This document shows, in pieces, positions 34,767 through 39,231 of a DNA stretch of 39,231 nucleotides. A model generated the notes under the pieces. It worked only from the letters and a program-made list of their open reading frames with translations, ran no database searches and had not been told where the DNA came from. A program made the position numbers and the translations under genes. The DNA comes from Bacteroidales bacterium (lineage in GTDB: Bacteria; Planctomycetota; Planctomycetia; Gemmatales; Gemmataceae). The DNA lies in assembly GCA_026931725.1 (NCBI GenBank), contig JAIXLE010000258.1:1-39231 (forward strand). The letters are read 5' to 3'. How positions within the stretch are numbered: the first letter of the stretch is position 1; every line of letters starts with the position of its first letter.

Positions 34767-36533
34767 GTGCGCAACTGCTGGCAACCGTTATTCCCGGCGA
34801 TTCTGGCGGTTACACTCACCGCGCTGAACGCGGTCAAACCTGCCGTCATCGACGACACCGCTTATCTTCAGTTCGCCGCGCAACTCGCCGCCCATCCACT
34901 CGACCCGTATGGCGGGGAATTATTCTGGTACAGCGAACCGCAGAATACGAATCAGATTCTGCTGCCTCCGGTGTTACCTTATTGGCTGGCCCTGGGCATC
35001 GGCCTGTTCGGCGAGCGTCTGGTGGCGTTAAAGTTCTGGTTACTGCCGTTCGCGCTGATGTTGGCCTATTCCTTGAATGCCTTGCTCCGCCGGTTCGCTC
35101 CGCGTGTGGCGGTTCCAGTCTTGACCGCGACGTTGCTTGGCCCGGCGGTGTTGCCGATGTTCAACGTCATGTTGGATCTTCCAGCGATTGCGTTGGGGCT
35201 TACCGCCGTCGCCGTGTTCGCGCGGGCCTGTGATCGAGATAGCCTGCGACTGACCGTGGCTTCCGGCGTGCTGGCGGCGTTGGCGATTCAGACCAAATAC
35301 ACGATGCTGGTGCTGCCGGGGGTGTTTTTCGTCTACGCGGTGCTGTGTGGCCGCTGGTATCGGGTGATTGCGGCTCTCCTCAGTTGTGCCGTCGTGTTCC
35401 TGGGGTGGGAGAAATGGTTGGAAACCCAGTATGGGACGGGCCACTTCGTCTATCATCTGGTCGAGCAACAGCGGATGACGGATTATCAAATGCAGATGCA
35501 GAATCTCCCGCGGACATTCGTCAACCGTGTTTTCTTCACGATTGCATCCAAATGGCAACTGTTTTCACCGATGCTCGGCTATCTGGGTTGGCTGGGCATC
35601 GGCGTGGGGTTTCTCGCCGCACGGGCGTTGCGGTTGCCACGGGGGATCATCTGGGTTGGCGGGATACTGGCCTTCGGCGGGTTCACGGCTGTGTGCCTGA
35701 CCCCGTATTCTCAAGGCGTGCTGCTGACCGATCCGGTGACGGGCATCGTCAAACTGGATTTGGCGAAAGTCGTGTTCGTCACGCTGGGTTCCGCGTCCGG
35801 GTTGCTGGTTCTCGGGTGTGTCGTGGCGTTGATGGTACGGCCGACATCGGGTCGATCGGTCTGGCCGTGTCGTGGTTGTCGTGTCGATCCGTTGTCTGTC
35901 TTTTTGATGCTTTGGTTGCTGATCGAACTGCTGGGGTACTTCGCGCTGACCCCGTTTCCGGCGGGGCGGCGGGTGCTGTCGTTGGCCTTAGCCGCGACGC
36001 TGTTGGTCGCACGCCTGCTGGATTATCGGGTCATGATGCAACCGGCATTCTCCGCGGCGGTGTGGCGAGCTTGTGCCAGTAGCATCGCGGCGGGGGTGGT
36101 GCTGTTCGCGGTCGATACCTGGGATGCCTACCCGGAAAAAGCCGGGGCCGAATGGGCCGCCCAACAGATTGGCGACCCCGGTTCGGCGACGGTCTGGTAC
36201 AACGGTCACTGGGGCTTTCAATATTACTGTGAACACGCTGGGATGAAACCCGCGTTACCGGGGCATTCCCCGATGCGGGCGGGTGACTGGTTGGTGCTGC
36301 CGTTGCTCCCCGATGCGTTCGGCTTCTACCGGCCATACCACGGCGGCGCGATCATCCGATTCCGCGCGGAAGAGGAACCGTCCCCCGTGGGGGAATGGGT
36401 CTGGGAAGACCGTCTCGCCGGGCAGACCATCCCGAACCTTTATGGTGGGACCGTCCCCGTGGCGGGCCGCGATCATCCCCGATTGCGTCTCGGATTGTTT
36501 CGGATCCCACGCGATTGTGTCCCACGACCGTGA
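34767..36533 (+). CDS. GT-C type polytopic membrane protein (putative glycosyltransferase)
   Basis: A protein of about 588 residues with some ten to twelve membrane helices and a soluble C-terminal part (from about residue 450). After the first helix the loop has VIDDTAYLQFAAQL: an Asp pair in this loop is the usual catalytic/metal site of GT-C glycosyltransferases (ArnT/PMT, GT39/GT83), which use lipid-linked sugars. Donor and acceptor are unknown. The frame opens at ATG 34647, one base from the GTG of divergent lipB, which leaves no promoter room. I prefer GTG 34767, preceded by a G-rich stretch, since the preceding codons carry no domain. The start is thus uncertain. Confidence 0.75.
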   Translation: MRNCWQPLFPAILAVTLTALNAVKPAVIDDTAYLQFAAQLAAHPLDPYGGELFWYSEPQNTNQILLPPVLPYWLALGIGLFGERLVALKFWLLPFALMLAYSLNALLRRFAPRVAVPVLTATLLGPAVLPMFNVMLDLPAIALGLTAVAVFARACDRDSLRLTVASGVLAALAIQTKYTMLVLPGVFFVYAVLCGRWYRVIAALLSCAVVFLGWEKWLETQYGTGHFVYHLVEQQRMTDYQMQMQNLPRTFVNRVFFTIASKWQLFSPMLGYLGWLGIGVGFLAARALRLPRGIIWVGGILAFGGFTAVCLTPYSQGVLLTDPVTGIVKLDLAKVVFVTLGSASGLLVLGCVVALMVRPTSGRSVWPCRGCRVDPLSVFLMLWLLIELLGYFALTPFPAGRRVLSLALAATLLVARLLDYRVMMQPAFSAAVWRACASSIAAGVVLFAVDTWDAYPEKAGAEWAAQQIGDPGSATVWYNGHWGFQYYCEHAGMKPALPGHSPMRAGDWLVLPLLPDAFGFYRPYHGGAIIRFRAEEEPSPVGEWVWEDRLAGQTIPNLYGGTVPVAGRDHPRLRLGLFRIPRDCVPRP

Positions 36534-36634
36534 ACCCAAGCGGAGCCTCTGCGTCCCACAGTGAAATCGGCGAACGCAGAACACCTGCGTCGAGAATCGT
36601 TTCTCAGCTTTCCTGATCTTTTCGGGGCTTTACC

Positions 36635-37735
36635 ATGAGTGCGGACATCTGCCGTTGGGGCATCCTGGGTACTGCGAACATTGCCCGCAAGAATTGGAAG
36701 GCCATGCGCCAGGCGGGGAACGCCGTGCTGGTGGCGGTCGGCAGCCGCTCTGCGGGACGGGCGAACGAATATATCCGAGAATGCCAAAGCGAAGTCCCAT
36801 TTGCCACGCTGCCGCAAGGTTGTACCTACGAGGAACTGCTCCAACGGGAGGACATCGACGCGGTCTACATTCCGCTTCCCACCGGCATTCGGAAAGATTG
36901 GGTGATCCGAGCCGCACACGCGGGAAAGCATGTCCTCTGCGAGAAACCGTGTGGTACGACCACGGCCGAACTGCGGGAGATCATCGCGGCCTGTGCGGCC
37001 AAACGGGTGCAGTTCATGGATGGGGTCATGTTCATGCACGGCCACCGACTCCCACTCATGCGGGCGGAACTCGACCGGGGCGCGGTCGGCACGATTCGTC
37101 GCATCAGTTCCCAATTCAGCTTCGCGGCCTCGGATGAGTTTTTGAACAGCAACATCCGAGCGAACAACCAACTCGAACCGCTCGGCTGCCTCGGTGATCT
37201 GGGCTGGTACAACATCCGTTTCAGCCTGTGGGCGATGCAGTATCAACTCCCCCAAGCGGCCACGGGACGGCTGCTCACCGAACACGGCCCCGCGGGTCAG
37301 ACCGTGCCGCTGGAATTCTCCGGGGAACTGCTGTACCCCGGTGGTGTCACCGCGTCATTCTACTGCTCATTCTTGACGGAACTGCAACAGTGGGCGCACA
37401 TCACCGGCACGGCGGGAAGCCTGTATCTGGACGATTTCGTCTTGCCGTACTACGGGTGCGAAGCCCAATTCGTTCTGGATCAACCGGCGTTCCGTGTCCA
37501 AGGAACGTCCTATCACATGGAACGGCATCAACGGTCCCATGTCTCATCCGAGTACAGCGACGGACACGCGGACTCGCAGGAAACGAACATGATTCGCCGC
37601 TTCTCGGAGCTGGCCCGCGGCACGACGCATGACCCATTCTGGCCCGAGGTCGCTCTCAAGACACAGCTCGTCCTCGATGCCTGTCTGCAATCCGCGCGGC
37701 AAGATGGCCGACCCATGCCCGTGTCCCAATCTTAG
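36635..37735 (+). CDS. Gfo/Idh/MocA family oxidoreductase
   Basis: A 366-residue NAD(P)-dependent dehydrogenase of sugars or polyols. The Rossmann motif GILGTANIA is at 9-17, the family EKP motif in VLCEKPCGTT sits near residue 108, and GDLGWYNIRF is in the place of the usual D-G-x-H catalytic segment. The C-terminal domain has the expected mixed alpha/beta pattern (GTAGSLYLDDF). The usual catalytic His of D-x-G-x-H is Tyr/Asn here, as in several sub-groups, so the substrate is not predictable. The ATG at 36635 is the first plausible start; it follows the GT-C gene by 101 bp. Confidence 0.9.
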   Translation: MSADICRWGILGTANIARKNWKAMRQAGNAVLVAVGSRSAGRANEYIRECQSEVPFATLPQGCTYEELLQREDIDAVYIPLPTGIRKDWVIRAAHAGKHVLCEKPCGTTTAELREIIAACAAKRVQFMDGVMFMHGHRLPLMRAELDRGAVGTIRRISSQFSFAASDEFLNSNIRANNQLEPLGCLGDLGWYNIRFSLWAMQYQLPQAATGRLLTEHGPAGQTVPLEFSGELLYPGGVTASFYCSFLTELQQWAHITGTAGSLYLDDFVLPYYGCEAQFVLDQPAFRVQGTSYHMERHQRSHVSSEYSDGHADSQETNMIRRFSELARGTTHDPFWPEVALKTQLVLDACLQSARQDGRPMPVSQS

Positions 37736-37785
37736 AATGTGAGAATGGACAAGGGCTTCGTTCCCTGATTGGAAAGGGTGTGCTG

Positions 37786-39231
37786 ATGAAGTTTGTACTC
37801 TTCCTGCTGGCCTGTGCCGTGTTCGTGGGAATGACCTCGGATGCGTGCGCGGCGGAGAAACGGCCGATGACACTCGATGATCTGTTCCAACTCAAACGGA
37901 TCGGCGATCCCCAGATCGCGCCCAATGGTCAACAGGTGGCCTACACGGTCGGTACGGTGGACATGGCCGCGAACAAGACCATCACCGCAATTTGGGTCGC
38001 CGCCACGGACGGTCAGAGTCCACCCCGGCAACTCACGAATTCGGGGAAACGCGATGCCCACCCCCGTTGGTCGCCAGATGGGACCAAGATCCTTTTTGAG
38101 TCCAACCGCTCCGGCAGCAGCCAACTTTGGGTGCTGGACCTCGTCCGCGGCGGCGAAGCGACCCAGGTCACGGACATCGCCACGGATGCTTCGGGTGGAA
38201 TCTGGTCGCCGGATGGCCAGCGGATCGCCTTCGTGTCCGCCGTGTGCCCCGAATTCAGTGAGTTGCCGTTCGCGGAAAGCAACGCCAAGAGCAAGGAGCG
38301 GAACGAACAAGCCGAGAAGAACCCGGTGAAAGCGCGTGTCTTCACCAAGCTGTTCTTCCGCCATTGGGATAGCTACGTCGAGGGGAAACGGCAGCATCTG
38401 TTCGTCTGCGATGCGAACGGCCAGAATTGCCGAGATGTCACCCCCGGTGATCGGGACGCGAACCCGACCAGCATGACCTTTAGCAGTAGTGTAGACTATA
38501 CCTTCACACCGGATTCCCGACATCTTGTCTTCACCGCCGTCCCCGCGCACGGGGAAGCCTGGACCACCAACTACGACCTGTGCCGGGTCCGCGTCGATAA
38601 CCCATCCACCCAATGGGACACCCTGACGGCGACCAACCCGGCAGCCGACAGCGGCCCCCAGTTCAGCCCCGATGGGAAAAAACTCGCGTGGCGAGCCCAA
38701 AAACAAGCGGGTTACGAAGCCGACAAATGGGACATCCTCACGGTCCATGTCCAGCCCGATGGGACATGGACCGGCGAGCCGAAAAACCTCACCGCCGAGA
38801 AAGATTGGTCCGCCGGTGAGTTCTGCTGGCTCAGTAATTCCGAAGTCCTGTTCTCTGCTGACCAGGACGCGGCGACGGTGGTCGCACGAGTTGCCACGGA
38901 CACCGCCGCCATCCACACGGTCCTCACTGGTGGCCGGATCGGCAACCTGACCGCAACCCCTGGTCAACCCGCTCGCATCACCTTCAGCTGGGCGCGGATG
39001 GACGCACCCGCGGAAGTGTACTCGGACATCGTGGCCACGGGTGGACTCGGCAAAGCGCGTGCGTTGAACCTCAGTCAGGCGAATGACTCGTTGCTGTCTC
39101 GCATCGACCGCCCCCGCCCGGAATCGGTGAAAGTGCCGGTCGAAGGCGGAGTCGAGATGCAGATGTGGATTCTCAAACCGCCAGGGTTCGACCCCAGCAA
39201 AAAGTGGCCGGTGGCGTATCTCGTCCACGGT
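37786..39231 (+). CDS. S9 family peptidase (prolyl oligopeptidase/acylaminoacyl-peptidase type), incomplete at window end
   Basis: The first 482 residues of an exported serine peptidase that cleaves short peptides. The signal peptide (about 1-23, FVLFLLACAVFVGM) is followed by a beta-propeller with WSPDG and FSPDGKKLAW blades of the TolB/DPP type (about residues 40-420). The end (KPPGFDPSKKWPVAYLVHG) is the start of the alpha/beta-hydrolase domain, the oxyanion-hole HG. The catalytic Ser, Asp and His lie beyond the window. The ATG at 37786 gives the signal peptide; a purine-rich GGAAAGGG lies upstream at some distance. Confidence 0.88.
   Translation, partial: MKFVLFLLACAVFVGMTSDACAAEKRPMTLDDLFQLKRIGDPQIAPNGQQVAYTVGTVDMAANKTITAIWVAATDGQSPPRQLTNSGKRDAHPRWSPDGTKILFESNRSGSSQLWVLDLVRGGEATQVTDIATDASGGIWSPDGQRIAFVSAVCPEFSELPFAESNAKSKERNEQAEKNPVKARVFTKLFFRHWDSYVEGKRQHLFVCDANGQNCRDVTPGDRDANPTSMTFSSSVDYTFTPDSRHLVFTAVPAHGEAWTTNYDLCRVRVDNPSTQWDTLTATNPAADSGPQFSPDGKKLAWRAQKQAGYEADKWDILTVHVQPDGTWTGEPKNLTAEKDWSAGEFCWLSNSEVLFSADQDAATVVARVATDTAAIHTVLTGGRIGNLTATPGQPARITFSWARMDAPAEVYSDIVATGGLGKARALNLSQANDSLLSRIDRPRPESVKVPVEGGVEMQMWILKPPGFDPSKKWPVAYLVHG

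Overview
The window looks like chromosomal DNA of a GC-rich bacterium, most likely a planctomycete of the Gemmata type. This is inferred from several things together: high GC on both strands, many secreted proteins with no known function, a SpoVG with a zinc-ribbon insert next to ispE, a YCF48-type propeller protein, SpoVR, and frequent weak or absent Shine-Dalgarno sequences. No species is claimed. I saw no rRNA, tRNA, CRISPR array, phage module, transposase or conjugation gene, so this is housekeeping plus lineage-specific chromosome rather than a mobile island.

Left part (1-9410): an ABC exporter fused to a PH-like domain and zinc ribbon (minus) diverges from a plus-strand group of a cyanophycin-synthetase-like ligase, a short-chain dehydrogenase and a P-II nitrogen regulator. 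This suggests nitrogen storage or sensing, but the ligase has a damaged ATP-grasp half and P-II lacks the uridylylated tyrosine. A secreted beta-helix protein (minus), a PLP-dependent threonine dehydratase/serine racemase (plus) and a 64-residue membrane protein (minus) follow. A gene-free stretch of about 430 bp then carries three hairpins.

Middle (9411-21691): ispE, spoVG and a small secreted protein form a minus-strand operon. A large membrane-anchored TPR protein diverges from a LacD-like class I aldolase. Next comes leuA, preceded by a promoter, a very leucine-rich 23- or 32-codon leader ORF and a strong terminator: a textbook amino-acid attenuator layout. A minus-strand group of a VWA protein, SpoVR and a small protein overlapping SpoVR follows, then a KDPG aldolase on plus.

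Right part (21692-39231): an aldo/keto reductase and an OFA-type MFS transporter form a minus operon in which the transporter is cut short by a single-base frameshift. Then come a TlpA-like secreted protein without redox cysteines, a 1019-residue YCF48/CBM9-like secreted protein, and a class II J-domain protein, with a six-copy 10-bp tandem repeat at the convergent junction. A tightly overlapping minus operon runs lipB, lipA, a lysine-free lipoyl-like domain, tmk and holB, with a lipoprotein gene after it. A GT-C type membrane protein, a Gfo/Idh/MocA oxidoreductase and a truncated-by-window S9 peptidase end the window on plus.

The observations most worth checking are the leuA leader-peptide attenuator, the lipoylation cluster (LipB lacking its catalytic Lys/His and a lipoyl-like domain with no lysine), the altered CphA-like ligase, and the MFS frameshift.
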